From positions 3,515,001 to 3,579,000 of the forward strand of contig NZ_CP101833.1 in the NCBI RefSeq assembly GCF_024498355.1: 64,000 bases of DNA, given 5' to 3'. Origin of the DNA: Bacillus pumilus. Lineage in GTDB: Bacteria > Bacillota > Bacilli > Bacillales > Bacillaceae. A model generated the notes under the pieces. That model was not told where the DNA came from and searched no databases. It saw nothing but the letters and a program-made list of their open reading frames with translations. The position numbers were made by a program, and so were the translations under genes. Below, piece after piece: positions 1 to 9,433 of the stretch (the first letter of the stretch is position 1; every line of letters begins with the position of its first letter).

Positions 1-99
1 GCCGGGGCTTTACTGATTGCAATTCCTGTCGCTTTATTGTTTCTTGTTTTACAAAAACAATTTGTATCCGGCCTCACACAAGGCGGGACAAAAGGATAA
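1..99 (+). CDS. ganQ: GanQ-like sugar ABC permease, C-terminal end (partial)
   Basis: An open frame enters from the left edge and stops at TAA 97-99. The 32 visible residues are a hydrophobic segment followed by a short polar tail, as at the end of MalG-type permeases. Identity rests mainly on position: in Bacillus the galactan operon runs ganS-ganP-ganQ-ganA-ganB or a variant, and ganB and ganA follow directly here. The product would be a membrane subunit importing galacto-oligosaccharides. Only the tail is visible, so the name is an inference from synteny. Confidence 0.6.
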   Translation, partial: AGALLIAIPVALLFLVLQKQFVSGLTQGGTKG

Positions 100-110
100 G
101 GAGAGATTTG

Positions 111-1319
111 ATGAAAAAATGGATGCTCGTCACTGTTGTCGTTTTCTTTCTCATGGGGTTAGGTATTCTGCCTGAAGCAAAAGCAGATACGGTTTCTGTT
201 CAGCCGATTAATGGCCTGCAAGGGGACTTCATCAAAGGGGCCGATATTTCGATGCTTGCAGAAGTCGAGAGAAGCGGCGGCAGATACTACGACCAGAACG
301 GACAACAGGTTGATCCCCTTAAACTATTAAAGGACAAAGGCGTCAACTATGTGCGCATCAGACTGTGGAACCATCCATACGACAATCAAGGCCGTGCCTA
401 TAACGGCGGGACAAATGATTTAAACACAGCCATCGCTCTATCGAAACGAGCAAAAGCACAAAACATGAAAGTGCTGCTGGATTTTCACTACAGTGATTTC
501 TGGACCGATCCTGGTAAACAGTTCAAACCGAAGGCTTGGGCGTCCCTCTCACAAAGCGATTTAGAAAAGGCTGTCGGCACTTACACAAGTGATGTGCTAA
601 AAGCGATGAGGGCGCAAAATGCTCTGCCGAATATGGTACAGGTCGGGAATGAATTAAACTCAGGTATGCTGTGGCCAAACGGCAAAAGCTGGGGTGAAGG
701 CGGCGGTGAATTTGACCGGCTCGCTGCTTTGCTAAAGGCTGGCACAAATGCTGTTCGCTCTGTCGATTCGAACATGAAAGTCATGCTTCATCTTGCACAT
801 GGAGGGGACAATGGCGCATCTCGCTGGTGGTTTGATGAAATCACAAAACGAGGCGTCACATTCGATACGATCGGTTTGTCTTATTATCCTTATTGGGATG
901 GTGGATTCAGCGGCCTTTCCTCCAATATGAATGATATTAGTGCGCGCTATAACAAAGACGTCATTGTGGTGGAAACCGCCTATGGGTTTACAACAGCAAA
1001 TGGTGACAACTTAGAAAACTCATTTAATCAAGACTCCGTCAAAACAGCTGGTTATCCAGCTTCACCGCAAGGGCAGGCATCTTTTATACGAGATGTATCA
1101 GAAAGAATTTCACAAGTGAAAAACAATCGCGGGAAAGGGTTCTTTTATTGGGAGCCGCTTTGGATTCCAGCGAAAGGCGCGCCGTGGTCTAGTCAATACG
1201 GGCTGGCTTATATCCAAACAACCGGTACGGTCGGAAATGCTTGGGAAAATCAAGCCATGTTTGATTTCAACGGAAAAGCACTGCCTTCTCTCGATGTATT
1301 TAAACAAATGACACCGTAA
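111..1319 (+). CDS. ganB: Secreted arabinogalactan endo-beta-1,4-galactanase (GH53)
   Basis: A 402-residue extracellular enzyme that cuts beta-1,4-galactan side chains of pectin into galacto-oligosaccharides. Residues 1-25 are a Sec signal peptide (MKK, hydrophobic core, then AKA). The rest is one GH53 barrel: the acid/base glutamate lies in GNELNSG (E181) and the nucleophile in VVETAYG (E288). Length matches Bacillus galactanases (about 400-430). The ATG at 111 is chosen over TTG 108 because AAGGAGAG at 98-105 sits at better spacing. It lies 11 bases after ganQ and 23 before ganA, so all are one operon for galactan use. Confidence 0.93.
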   Translation: MKKWMLVTVVVFFLMGLGILPEAKADTVSVQPINGLQGDFIKGADISMLAEVERSGGRYYDQNGQQVDPLKLLKDKGVNYVRIRLWNHPYDNQGRAYNGGTNDLNTAIALSKRAKAQNMKVLLDFHYSDFWTDPGKQFKPKAWASLSQSDLEKAVGTYTSDVLKAMRAQNALPNMVQVGNELNSGMLWPNGKSWGEGGGEFDRLAALLKAGTNAVRSVDSNMKVMLHLAHGGDNGASRWWFDEITKRGVTFDTIGLSYYPYWDGGFSGLSSNMNDISARYNKDVIVVETAYGFTTANGDNLENSFNQDSVKTAGYPASPQGQASFIRDVSERISQVKNNRGKGFFYWEPLWIPAKGAPWSSQYGLAYIQTTGTVGNAWENQAMFDFNGKALPSLDVFKQMTP

Positions 1320-1342
1320 TTAAAAGGATAGGACGTGACAAA

Positions 1343-3409
1343 ATGGGAAAGCGTTACCCGCTCGTTCACCCAAATGTGAAAGGCTTTTTGCATGGTGGTG
1401 ATTATAATCCAGATCAATGGCTCCATATGCCAGAGATCATTGACGAAGATTTTCGATTAATGAAGCTTGCACACTGTCAAACATTCTCCATCAACATTTT
1501 TTCATGGAGTAAGCTAGAGCCAGAAGAAGGTCAATATGATTTTGCATGGCTGGATGACATCATGGACCGCTTGACAGCGCAGGGGGCTCACGCCATTCTC
1601 GCAACGCCAAGCGGGGCAAGGCCTGCTTGGCTCTCACAAACATATCCAGAAGTATTACGCGTCGAAGCGAACCGCCAGCGTAACTTACACGGGCTTCGGC
1701 ATAATCATTGCTTCACCTCACCGGTTTATCGAGAAAAAACAAATACACTCAACCGGTTGCTTGCTGAACGCTACAAGGATCATCCAGCACTGATCATGTG
1801 GCACATTTCGAATGAGTACGGCGGCGAATGCCATTGCGATCTTTGCCAGGAGGCATTCCGACATTACCTGAAAGACAAATACAACCATGACCTTGATGCA
1901 TTGAATCAAGCATGGTGGACGGGATTTTGGAGCCACACCTATAGTGATTGGGCACAAATTGAGTCACCTGCACCGCATGGGGAGCACATGATTCACGGCA
2001 TGAACCTAGATTGGAAGCGCTTTGTCACAGCTCAAACAATCAATTTTTATCAAAATGAGATTGAGCCGCTGCGAGAATTGACGCCTCATATCCCAGTGAC
2101 CACCAACTTTATGGGCGACTATCCGCATATGCGTCCATTCCTTGGGCTCGATTATCATCAATTTGCAAAAGAAGTCGACGTGATCTCATGGGATAGTTAC
2201 CCTGCATGGCATAGCGGCAGAGAAACAACTGCCGAATTAGCGTCAAACGTCGCCTTCGTTCACGATTTGTATCGTTCATTAAAGGACGGACAGCCGTTTC
2301 TCGTGATGGAAAGCACACCGAGCCTCGTGAACTGGCATGATGTGAATAAAGTCAAACATAAAGGAATGGCACACCTCTCTGCCATGCAGGCGATCGCCCA
2401 CGGATCAGACTCCGTGCTGTATTTCCAGTGGAGACAAGGACGAGGCGCCTCTGAGAAATTCCACGGTGCAGTTGTTGACCATTCAGGGCATGAACATACG
2501 CGTGTGTTTCAAGAGGTGGCTGATCTAGGGAAACAACTAGAGCAGCTGCAGGCGATTGCGGGCACATCCGTTCAACCTGAGGTCGCGATCATATACGATT
2601 GGGAAAATCACTGGGCGATTGATGATGCTCAAGCCTTAAATAATGCAAACAAACGCTATGTGGAGGCTTGTCAAACTCACTATCGCAGCTTCTGGAAAAA
2701 GGGCATCCCTGTTGACATTGTCGGAATGGAAAAGGATTTCTCATCCTACCGGGTGCTGGTTGGGCCAATGCTCTACATGATCAAACCAGGTGTAGCAGAA
2801 AAGATTGAAGCCTTTGTCAAAGAGGGCGGCATTTTTGTCGCGACATACTGGAGCGGTATGGTTGACGAAAACGATCTCTGTTTCCTCGGCGGTTTCCCGG
2901 GCCCTCTCCGCCATGTACTTGGCATTTGGGCAGAAGAAATCAACACATTGATGCCAGATGAACACGTCTTAATGACCACAGGGAATGGACGCACCTACCA
3001 TGTCGGCCAATATTGCGAATCCATTCATCCTGAAACGGCCTCTGTGTTAGGGCATTTTGAGAATGGCTGCTATGAAGGACAGCCAGCGCTTACTGTCCGT
3101 CCATTTGGAAATGGGAAAGCGTACTATATGGCTTCCGAAAATGAGCAGGCTTTTTATGATGAGTTTTACGAGGATCTCATCGCAGGCACAGGCATACAGC
3201 CTGTCCTATCTTCTGCGATCCCAGAGGGAGTCAGTGTACAAAAGAGAACAGATGGCACTCAGGACTTTGTGTTTATGATGAATTTTACAGAACAGCAGCA
3301 GGGCATCTCACTAGATTCAATGGAAGGCTATGAAAATATGCTGACTGGACAGCATGTGCCCGAACAGTTTCAACTTGATCCTTACGAATACATCATCTTG
3401 AAAAAATAG
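1343..3409 (+). CDS. ganA: Beta-galactosidase GanA (GH42)
   Basis: A 688-residue cytoplasmic GH42 enzyme that hydrolyses galacto-oligosaccharides imported by GanSPQ to galactose. No signal peptide is seen, in contrast to GanB. The acid/base residue is E158 in HISNEYGG and the nucleophile E323 in VMESTPS. The Cys cluster CHCDLC just after the acid/base motif, with an upstream Cys in RHNHCF, matches the GH42 structural zinc site. A GATase-like trimerisation domain follows (about 390-600). An intrinsic terminator right after it closes the galactan operon. Confidence 0.95.
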   Translation: MGKRYPLVHPNVKGFLHGGDYNPDQWLHMPEIIDEDFRLMKLAHCQTFSINIFSWSKLEPEEGQYDFAWLDDIMDRLTAQGAHAILATPSGARPAWLSQTYPEVLRVEANRQRNLHGLRHNHCFTSPVYREKTNTLNRLLAERYKDHPALIMWHISNEYGGECHCDLCQEAFRHYLKDKYNHDLDALNQAWWTGFWSHTYSDWAQIESPAPHGEHMIHGMNLDWKRFVTAQTINFYQNEIEPLRELTPHIPVTTNFMGDYPHMRPFLGLDYHQFAKEVDVISWDSYPAWHSGRETTAELASNVAFVHDLYRSLKDGQPFLVMESTPSLVNWHDVNKVKHKGMAHLSAMQAIAHGSDSVLYFQWRQGRGASEKFHGAVVDHSGHEHTRVFQEVADLGKQLEQLQAIAGTSVQPEVAIIYDWENHWAIDDAQALNNANKRYVEACQTHYRSFWKKGIPVDIVGMEKDFSSYRVLVGPMLYMIKPGVAEKIEAFVKEGGIFVATYWSGMVDENDLCFLGGFPGPLRHVLGIWAEEINTLMPDEHVLMTTGNGRTYHVGQYCESIHPETASVLGHFENGCYEGQPALTVRPFGNGKAYYMASENEQAFYDEFYEDLIAGTGIQPVLSSAIPEGVSVQKRTDGTQDFVFMMNFTEQQQGISLDSMEGYENMLTGQHVPEQFQLDPYEYIILKK

Positions 3410-3417
3410 ATTGAAAG

Positions 3418-3443
3418 ATGCGTCCATTCATTGGACGCTTTTT
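3418..3443 (+). terminator. Terminator of the gan operon
   Basis: A 7-bp stem (GCGTCCA 3420-3426 with TGGACGC 3432-3438) and 5-base loop are followed by TTTTTGATTTT, 9 bases after the ganA stop. Confidence 0.85.
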
Positions 3444-3583
3444 GATTTTAATAATTCTAAATACCTATATATTTTTTTAATTGTAGATATGCACTCGAAG
3501 TGTTATTTTTTATCTAAATTTTTTGACATGTTTGACACAGCGCCCTGACTGGATTCGCCATCCTTTTTTGCCATTGTATAGGT

Positions 3584-3599
3584 ATGAAAGCGGTTGCCT
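3584..3599 (+). promoter_or_regulatory. CcpA cre-like site upstream of the CitMHS gene
   Basis: ATGAAAGCGGTTGCCT fits the cre pattern WTGNAANCGNWWNCAW with one mismatch. It lies 105-120 bases before the transporter start, so carbon catabolite repression of carboxylate uptake is expected, as known for B. subtilis citM. The surrounding 294-base gap holds no gene that I can support, and I could not fix a convincing -35/-10 pair. Confidence 0.55.
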
Positions 3600-3703
3600 A
3601 ACACTCATATTTTTGATACTCTTTTTTTCAATGCAGCTGTGGGACTGTATTGTGTTAAAAAGAGCAAATAAATGTCAACGGTTTATTGTAGGGGGAGGGG
3701 CTT

Positions 3704-5032
3704 ATGTTAACGTTTGTTGGATTGTTGATTATTTTAACGATTGTTGTATTGCTGATTTGGGGGAAAGCAAGTCCAATTGTCGCCATGGTCATGGTACCTT
3801 TGATAGGGGCGCTCATTGCGGGATTTGGTATCAATGACATTCAAACCTTTTTTGAAGAAGGGATTATCAAAGTATTGCCAGTGGCGACCATGTTTATCTT
3901 CGCCATTTTATTTTTTGGCATTTTACAAGATACAGGGTTCTTTGAACCTGTAATTAAAGCTTTAATTAAGCTGACAAAAGGAAATGTTGTCACGGTTGCG
4001 ATGGGAACTGCTTTGATTGGGGTCATCGCACACTTAGATGGAGCAGGAGCTACGACCTTTTTATTAACTGTACCTGCACTGCTTCCGCTTTATAAAAAAT
4101 TACATATGAGTCCTTACTTACTGCTGTTATTAATCGGGACGAGTGCCGGCTTAACCAACATGGTGCCATGGGCTGGACCGACCGGACGAGCAGCAAGTGT
4201 CTTGAATATCGATCCATCAGAGCTATGGGTCCCGCTCATACCAATTCAGCTCATCGGAGTCGTTCTCGTGTTGGGGATGGCGTTCATCTTAGGGAAAAGA
4301 GAAGAGAAACGTATTAGGGTGAAAATTGCTGCAAACGAAGTAGCCGCTGTCCAACTAGAAGGCGCTGATTGGGACCAGGCTATTCAATCTATCAGCGAAA
4401 CAGGCGACGCCTCTTTAAAACGTTATCACCTCATCTGGGTGAATTTCATCCTGTTTTTGGCTGTTGTTGTCCTTCTTGTGCTGAGTGTGATTCCAGCCAG
4501 TTATATGTTTATGATTGGACTTTCTCTTGCGCTGTTGATTAACTATCCGATTGTGAATGTACAAATGGAAAGAATCAAGGCTCATGCACCTAGTGCGCTG
4601 ATGATGGCTGCTGTCATCTTCTCTGCAGGTTCATTTCTAGGAATACTAGAAGGGACGGGAATGCTCAAAGCAATAGCTGTTGACAGCGTTCAAATTCTAC
4701 CTGCTTTCCTGCTTCCATTTTTACATATCATTGTGGGGATGTTTGGGGTACCGCTTGATATGCTGACAAGTACAGATGCCTATTATTATGCACTTCTGCC
4801 AATTGTCGAATCGATTACATCTGAGGTTGGCGTGTCAGGCACTTCAGCAGCATATGCCATGATGATTGGAAATATCATCGGAACCTTTGTCAGTCCACTT
4901 GCTCCTGCTGTTTGGCTTGCCATAGGTCTTGCAGGAGTCGACATGGGGAAACATATCCGCTATTCCTTCTTTTGGATGTGGGGATTCAGTATCGTTTTAC
5001 TCATCGTCGCCAAGCTGATTGGCATCATATAA
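3704..5032 (+). CDS. CitMHS-family citrate (metal-citrate):proton symporter
   Basis: A 442-residue polytopic membrane protein with about 11-12 hydrophobic segments. It matches the CitMHS family (B. subtilis CitM, CitN/CitH, YraO), including the family stretches HLDGAGATTFL (about 110-120) and NMVPWAGPTGR (about 151-161). The predicted role is uptake of citrate or a related di/tricarboxylate complexed with a divalent metal. RBS GGGGGAGGGG precedes ATG 3704. No CitST-type two-component system is adjacent. A cre site upstream and a bidirectional terminator downstream make it a single-gene unit. The exact substrate is not readable from sequence. Confidence 0.88.
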   Translation: MLTFVGLLIILTIVVLLIWGKASPIVAMVMVPLIGALIAGFGINDIQTFFEEGIIKVLPVATMFIFAILFFGILQDTGFFEPVIKALIKLTKGNVVTVAMGTALIGVIAHLDGAGATTFLLTVPALLPLYKKLHMSPYLLLLLIGTSAGLTNMVPWAGPTGRAASVLNIDPSELWVPLIPIQLIGVVLVLGMAFILGKREEKRIRVKIAANEVAAVQLEGADWDQAIQSISETGDASLKRYHLIWVNFILFLAVVVLLVLSVIPASYMFMIGLSLALLINYPIVNVQMERIKAHAPSALMMAAVIFSAGSFLGILEGTGMLKAIAVDSVQILPAFLLPFLHIIVGMFGVPLDMLTSTDAYYYALLPIVESITSEVGVSGTSAAYAMMIGNIIGTFVSPLAPAVWLAIGLAGVDMGKHIRYSFFWMWGFSIVLLIVAKLIGII

Positions 5033-5035
5033 AAA

Positions 5036-5069
5036 AGAAAGACATGCGCATATGGGCGCATGTCTTTTT
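5036..5069. terminator. Bidirectional terminator between convergent genes
   Basis: Perfect 9-bp stem GACATGCGC (5041-5049) with GCGCATGTC (5056-5064), flanked by AAAAAAGAAA and TTTTTCTTT, so it can end transcription from both sides. Confidence 0.88.
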
Positions 5070-5076
5070 CTTTGAT

Positions 5077-5505
5077 TTATGAAGGATATTCACTTGTGTG
5101 CACTTCTGTTTTCGGTTTTTTAATCAGTGACATCAACCCAACGATAAGCAACAAGATCATCGGAACGAAGGCAAGACCAACGGTTCCAATTAAAAGAGTC
5201 ACAGCCGAAACCAAGAAAAGAATACCAGAAAGCACGGCACGTCGGTCTGTTTTCAAGACAATCACACCAACAAGTGTTAAGACAGCCGCAATTGCGGAAA
5301 CAACCATAAACTGAACACCAAAGGCATGAACCGAAGCCTCAAGTGTTTCAACTGGCAATGCACTGCCTTCCTCTTTTAACACTTCATTCATTTCTTCATA
5401 AACTGCTGGGTCTACAGAGAGCATCAACGCCCCAAAACCAACACCAATTACGTTGAGGACAATACTGATAATCCCCATAATTTTTTCACCTTTACGCTTA
5501 ATCAT
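5077..5505 (-). CDS. DUF4064-like small membrane protein
   Basis: A 142-residue protein with four hydrophobic segments (about 10-30, 65-85, 90-105, 110-130), fitting the DUF4064 family of Bacillus membrane proteins of unknown function. RBS AGGAGG sits 7 bases before ATG 5505. It follows the ABC permease gene by 25 bases, so it is the last gene of a three-gene operon. It may be an accessory or immunity-type subunit of the exporter. No catalytic motif is visible. Confidence 0.7.
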   Translation of the reverse strand: MIKRKGEKIMGIISIVLNVIGVGFGALMLSVDPAVYEEMNEVLKEEGSALPVETLEASVHAFGVQFMVVSAIAAVLTLVGVIVLKTDRRAVLSGILFLVSAVTLLIGTVGLAFVPMILLLIVGLMSLIKKPKTEVHTSEYPS

Positions 5506-5530
5506 TATAGAAACCTCCTAAAAAGTTAAA

Positions 5531-6481
5531 TTAACCTGTTTTTACTTCTCGCTTTTGGAAGACGATTAAAGCAACCACCAAGAAGATGGCCCAATAAATG
5601 ACTAGGACCGTTAATGAGAATCCTAGGGACATGTCTTCGATAAAAGTAGGTGTGTCTGCGAAATATTGTGCAGGATCGTTGGCAAACAATAAGTATTTCG
5701 CCCAATCAAAGAAGAACATCAAAATGCCTGTGATGGATGCTCCCACAATATAGGCTAATACACTAATCGCAATGGAAATGGCCTCGCTTCTAAACACCGT
5801 TGAGATGGCAAAAGAAAGTGTCCCTAATACAACAAACATAGCACAATGCGCCAAATAATAAGAGACCATATTTGCAAACTGAGACCGTTCAATGACTTCA
5901 CCATTTTGATAAGCCAAATACACATAATCATTGTTTAGTCCAAAGAATATCGCACCTAAGATAAAGGATAAGATAAACAGGACAGCGATCAGGAAAAGTG
6001 AATATAGTTGAACGGTAAAGTATTTAGATAAAAGAACCTTCAACCTGGATGGCGGACGAATCAATAATAATTTAATTGTACCATGCTTATATTCAGCCGA
6101 GACAATCGTGGCTGCAATAATAATCACAAATACACCGACCAGCTGAAGCAAATCAGCATTGATCTTCACATAAGTCCATGCATTTTTACCGAATTGATCG
6201 GCTGGAGGCAAATCATGTTTGATTCGATACTCATTGATCGCTATATCATTTTCAAGGGATCTCTTATAAAATGCTAAATCATTCTCTTTCAATTCTTGCT
6301 TCTTTTCTTTATTGATCATTCGCAGCTCGGATTTCCAATCACTTGACGTTTGTTCATCGTCATTTGTCTTAACTGCAAAGATCAACGTCGCAATCATGCC
6401 TAACACAAGAAGCCCAACCATAATCCAAGTACCAACACGATAACTGATTTTCATCCACTCGTTTTGAATGAGGCGAATCAT
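5531..6481 (-). CDS. ABC-2 type exporter permease
   Basis: A 316-residue membrane subunit. After one N-terminal helix (about 17-37) comes a charged extracytoplasmic loop (about 40-105), then five further hydrophobic segments. This is the BcrB/NatB-like topology of permeases linked to peptide or bacitracin resistance. The sequence GTIKLLLIRPPSR after the second helix is a typical coupling region. The start overlaps the ATPase stop by 4 bases (ATGA), giving translational coupling. It resembles, but is much less AT-rich than, the permease at 7604-8524. Substrate unknown. Confidence 0.86.
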   Translation of the reverse strand: MIRLIQNEWMKISYRVGTWIMVGLLVLGMIATLIFAVKTNDDEQTSSDWKSELRMINKEKKQELKENDLAFYKRSLENDIAINEYRIKHDLPPADQFGKNAWTYVKINADLLQLVGVFVIIIAATIVSAEYKHGTIKLLLIRPPSRLKVLLSKYFTVQLYSLFLIAVLFILSFILGAIFFGLNNDYVYLAYQNGEVIERSQFANMVSYYLAHCAMFVVLGTLSFAISTVFRSEAISIAISVLAYIVGASITGILMFFFDWAKYLLFANDPAQYFADTPTFIEDMSLGFSLTVLVIYWAIFLVVALIVFQKREVKTG

Positions 6482-7407
6482 ACGTCTGCCTCCTTTTTAC
6501 CTGTTAAGCTTAAGAACTTATCTTCTAAGGTTTGTTTTTCTATTTTGATTTCGTACAAATGAATAGACGCACCGCTCAAATGACGAATCAATTCCGGCAT
6601 TTTCTCTTCTAGGATGGAGAAGAATAAGTACTGCTCCTCTTCTCTAACCGTGATGCCTTCCTCGCATGCCTCAATGAGCTTTTGAGCTTCTTCTAGCTCA
6701 CTTGATGCTACTTTCATTCGATAATTGACCAAATCATCCTGCTTCGTCTCCGCACGCTGATCCTCAATCGCAATCAGCTTTCCTTTTTGGATAATGGCGA
6801 AACGATCACACATCAATTCCATTTCTGACATGAGATGACTAGAAACGATGACAGCAAGACCTTCTTCCTTTGCCAGCCTTCTCAAGTAATCTCGTATCAT
6901 TCGAATTCCCTCTGGATCTAGTCCATTGGTCGGCTCATCTAAGATTAGCAGTTTCGGTTTATGTATCAATGCCTGAGCAATACCCAAACGCTGCTTCATT
7001 CCTAATGAAAACGTACCGACACGCTTATGTTTCACATGCTGCAAACTAACTAGTTCTAGCAGTTCATCAATTCGACCTTCATCCACTTTTCCATTCATTC
7101 TGGCAAAATGAACAAGGTTTTGCCTTGCCGTTAAATGATTATACATTTCTGGATTTTCAATAATCGCACCGACATCTTGGATGGCATGCTGATATGAGGT
7201 TTGAATACTATGTCCATTAATCTGAATGTCACCAGATGTAATCGGAGAAAGACCGACCATCATGCGAATGGTTGTTGTTTTCCCCGCGCCATTCGGTCCT
7301 AAGAAGCCAAAGACTTCTCCCGCTTGGACAGAAAAGCTCAAGTCTTGAACAATCTTTTTCCCGCGAATATGCCTAGATACATTATGCAGTTCTAAAACGT
7401 TCGTCAC
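6478..7407 (-). CDS. ABC transporter ATP-binding protein (BcrA-like)
   Basis: A 309-residue nucleotide-binding protein. Walker A is GPNGAGKTT (about 39-47), the signature is FSLGMKQRLGIAQAL, Walker B is LLILDEPTNGLDPEG, and the H-loop is VSSHLMSE. The C-terminal 80 residues form the regulatory extension common in BcrA/NatA-type exporters. GTG 7407 is chosen because AAGGAGAGG lies just upstream; an upstream in-frame ATG (7437) would place this RBS inside the gene. It heads the operon with the permease and DUF4064 protein. Probably drug or peptide export or self-protection. Confidence 0.9.
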   Translation of the reverse strand: MTNVLELHNVSRHIRGKKIVQDLSFSVQAGEVFGFLGPNGAGKTTTIRMMVGLSPITSGDIQINGHSIQTSYQHAIQDVGAIIENPEMYNHLTARQNLVHFARMNGKVDEGRIDELLELVSLQHVKHKRVGTFSLGMKQRLGIAQALIHKPKLLILDEPTNGLDPEGIRMIRDYLRRLAKEEGLAVIVSSHLMSEMELMCDRFAIIQKGKLIAIEDQRAETKQDDLVNYRMKVASSELEEAQKLIEACEEGITVREEEQYLFFSILEEKMPELIRHLSGASIHLYEIKIEKQTLEDKFLSLTGKKEADV

Positions 7408-7603
7408 GTTACCTCTCCTTCTTTGTCTAAGTATCATCTATCATCTATTTCCTGATAAACACCATGATCCGTCAAAAATAGAAGAATACTTCCATATGGT
7501 ACAGCAATGCCCAAAAATTGTGAAGGGAATTAGCCAAAATTTAGAGAATCCTCTGCCTTTTTTAAGGTAGGGTTAAGGTGATCATTCTTAGAAAACTAAT
7601 TAT

Positions 7604-8524
7604 CTAATTCTTTATTGAATCCTTATTCTTTTCAAAAAAATAGATAGATATCAATAAAAATACTATGATGTATAAAATTAAAATTACGATGGAATTAACG
7701 GATTCCCCTAAAGTAGTTGAACGAGTTAAACTACTTGCATTTGAAAATAAAGATAATTCATATATCCAAACCGGTAATGAATGTATCAAATTTTGTCCAA
7801 ACAGCATACTTAACATAGTAATACTGAACGGTATGCCACCTGTTTTAAAGATATTAGATAGCATAAAAGCCAAACTCGCATAGGAAATAGAACTCAGATA
7901 ATACATAATATATGTATATGTCACAACTGTTAAACCATTCTTCTCAATGATTTTGTCATTTTCAAAATCTGTAAATTTCAGATTATTAAAATCAAAACCA
8001 TGTATTACTAAACCTATCAATGTGGAAAATAAAAATAAAAAGCAGAAGAGAAACAATGTATAAATTAAAATAAACATAAATTTCCCAATAAGTATTTTCT
8101 TTTTATTATACGGCCTAATAAAAAGGAATTCAAAAGTTCCTAATTGATATTCTTTTGAAATAGAATTACTTGAAAAATAAACAGAATACGCTCCTATCAT
8201 AAGGCACATATTGATGTTTTTCATTATAAAGCCTAAGAAGTTATGTTCTTCAAACGGTGGAATATTGTTTTTTAAAGCATAATTATTCAATTTTACCTTT
8301 TTATCAATCTCAAAATAATAAATAGAATCTTTATTATCTATAGTACTGAGGAGTCTTTCATCGCTATCTATATTTTCTTTTAGATCTTTTTTCCAATCTG
8401 ATGAAGAATGAATAAAGAGTTCTACCCCACTAACTGCTATACAAAGTATTATAAAGATAAGAAAAAAAAAGTTATATTTACTTTTATATTGTTTGTAAAA
8501 TTCCGCCTTTATGATCGAATTCAT
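7604..8524 (-). CDS. ABC-2 permease of the AT-rich bacteriocin-like island
   Basis: A 306-residue membrane protein with the same plan as the permease at 5531-6481: a first helix (about 18-38), a charged loop (40-100), then five hydrophobic segments, and the same coupling motif FEFLFIRPYNKKK. Base composition is far more AT-rich than its neighbour, which suggests separate transfer rather than recent local duplication. It follows the ATPase gene by 2 bases. Predicted to form an exporter with that ATPase, either secreting the peptide encoded at 11308 or protecting the producer. Confidence 0.85.
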   Translation of the reverse strand: MNSIIKAEFYKQYKSKYNFFFLIFIILCIAVSGVELFIHSSSDWKKDLKENIDSDERLLSTIDNKDSIYYFEIDKKVKLNNYALKNNIPPFEEHNFLGFIMKNINMCLMIGAYSVYFSSNSISKEYQLGTFEFLFIRPYNKKKILIGKFMFILIYTLFLFCFLFLFSTLIGLVIHGFDFNNLKFTDFENDKIIEKNGLTVVTYTYIMYYLSSISYASLAFMLSNIFKTGGIPFSITMLSMLFGQNLIHSLPVWIYELSLFSNASSLTRSTTLGESVNSIVILILYIIVFLLISIYFFEKNKDSIKN

Positions 8525-8526
8525 AT

Positions 8527-9423
8527 TTAGCTTCCCGCTATACTTTTAAAATATAATTCTTCTAAAGGTGTTCTTAACTTTCTTACTTCATAAATTGGGA
8601 TGCTCTTTTCCAATAACATGTACATTAACTCAGGTATTCTATCTTTAGAGCAGCTAAATTCTATATTCGACTGGTTCTTTTTAATTAAATCTTTTTCAAT
8701 AAAAACTTTTAATAAATCATAGGCTTCAGCTAAATTCTGTTCTTCAACTTGAATAGAAAAAACCCCCGATTGAGAAAAATCCTCATTTATAGTTATTCTA
8801 CTTTTTACAACCCCTTTATCGATTACAAGTACTTTGTCACACATCGATTCAATTTCAGAGATCAGATGACTTGATATAATAACTGAACCCTTATTTTCAA
8901 CCAGTTTTTTTATATAGTTTTTTAAGAACATTATTCCTGAAGGATCGAGCGCATTCATAGGTTCATCCAAAATTAAAACTTGAGGTTTATGCATAATTGC
9001 TTGAGCTATACCTAGTCTTTGATTCATACCTAAAGAATATTTTTTTACTTTTTGATACTTATAATTTTTTAATCCAAGAGAGTTCAGTAGTTCATGCAAA
9101 TTAGTCTTTTTATTATTTAATATATCGTAATACAATAAGTTTTCATATCCAGATAAATCAGGGTGAAATTTAGGGGTCTCAATTAAGGCACCTACTTCTT
9201 TTAAAAAAAAATTTTGATTATTCAATATACTATTACCTTTAAACCTAATATCTCCCTTACTTATTGAGGTTAGACCTAAAATAGCCTTCATCAAAGTGGT
9301 TTTACCAGCCCCATTTGGACCTAATAAACCCATTATCTCCCCGCTTTTTAAATTGAAAGATATATTTTTTAGTATTTCAGTTGATTTAACTTTTTTTGCA
9401 ACTCTTTCTATCTCAATTATAAT
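8527..9423 (-). CDS. ABC ATP-binding protein with apparent ATT start
   Basis: Walker A GPNGAGKTT, signature YSLGMNQRLGIAQAI, Walker B VLILDEPMNALDPSG and H-loop VISSHLISE identify a BcrA-type ATPase. The first in-frame ATG (9333) falls only four codons before Walker A, too late for a working domain. The frame stays open upstream and encodes the usual N-terminal strands (IERVAKKVKSTEILKNISF). In that frame only ATT 9423 sits at correct spacing (6 bases) from AAGGAG, giving 298 residues. An ATG at 9427 is out of frame and hits TGA after four codons. Either ATT is used, or a one-base indel has damaged the start. Confidence 0.75.
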   Translation of the reverse strand: MIIEIERVAKKVKSTEILKNISFNLKSGEIMGLLGPNGAGKTTLMKAILGLTSISKGDIRFKGNSILNNQNFFLKEVGALIETPKFHPDLSGYENLLYYDILNNKKTNLHELLNSLGLKNYKYQKVKKYSLGMNQRLGIAQAIMHKPQVLILDEPMNALDPSGIMFLKNYIKKLVENKGSVIISSHLISEIESMCDKVLVIDKGVVKSRITINEDFSQSGVFSIQVEEQNLAEAYDLLKVFIEKDLIKKNQSNIEFSCSKDRIPELMYMLLEKSIPIYEVRKLRTPLEELYFKSIAGS

Positions 9424-9433
9424 TCATCACTCC

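Noticed and set aside
3523-3837. 104-codon plus-strand frame upstream of the CitMHS gene
   Set aside because: It overlaps the cre site and the start of the transporter gene, has no RBS and reads as low-quality Cys/Trp-rich sequence.
7665-7883. 72-codon plus-strand frame
   Set aside because: It lies antisense within the AT-rich permease gene, whose own reading has clear membrane segments and family motifs.
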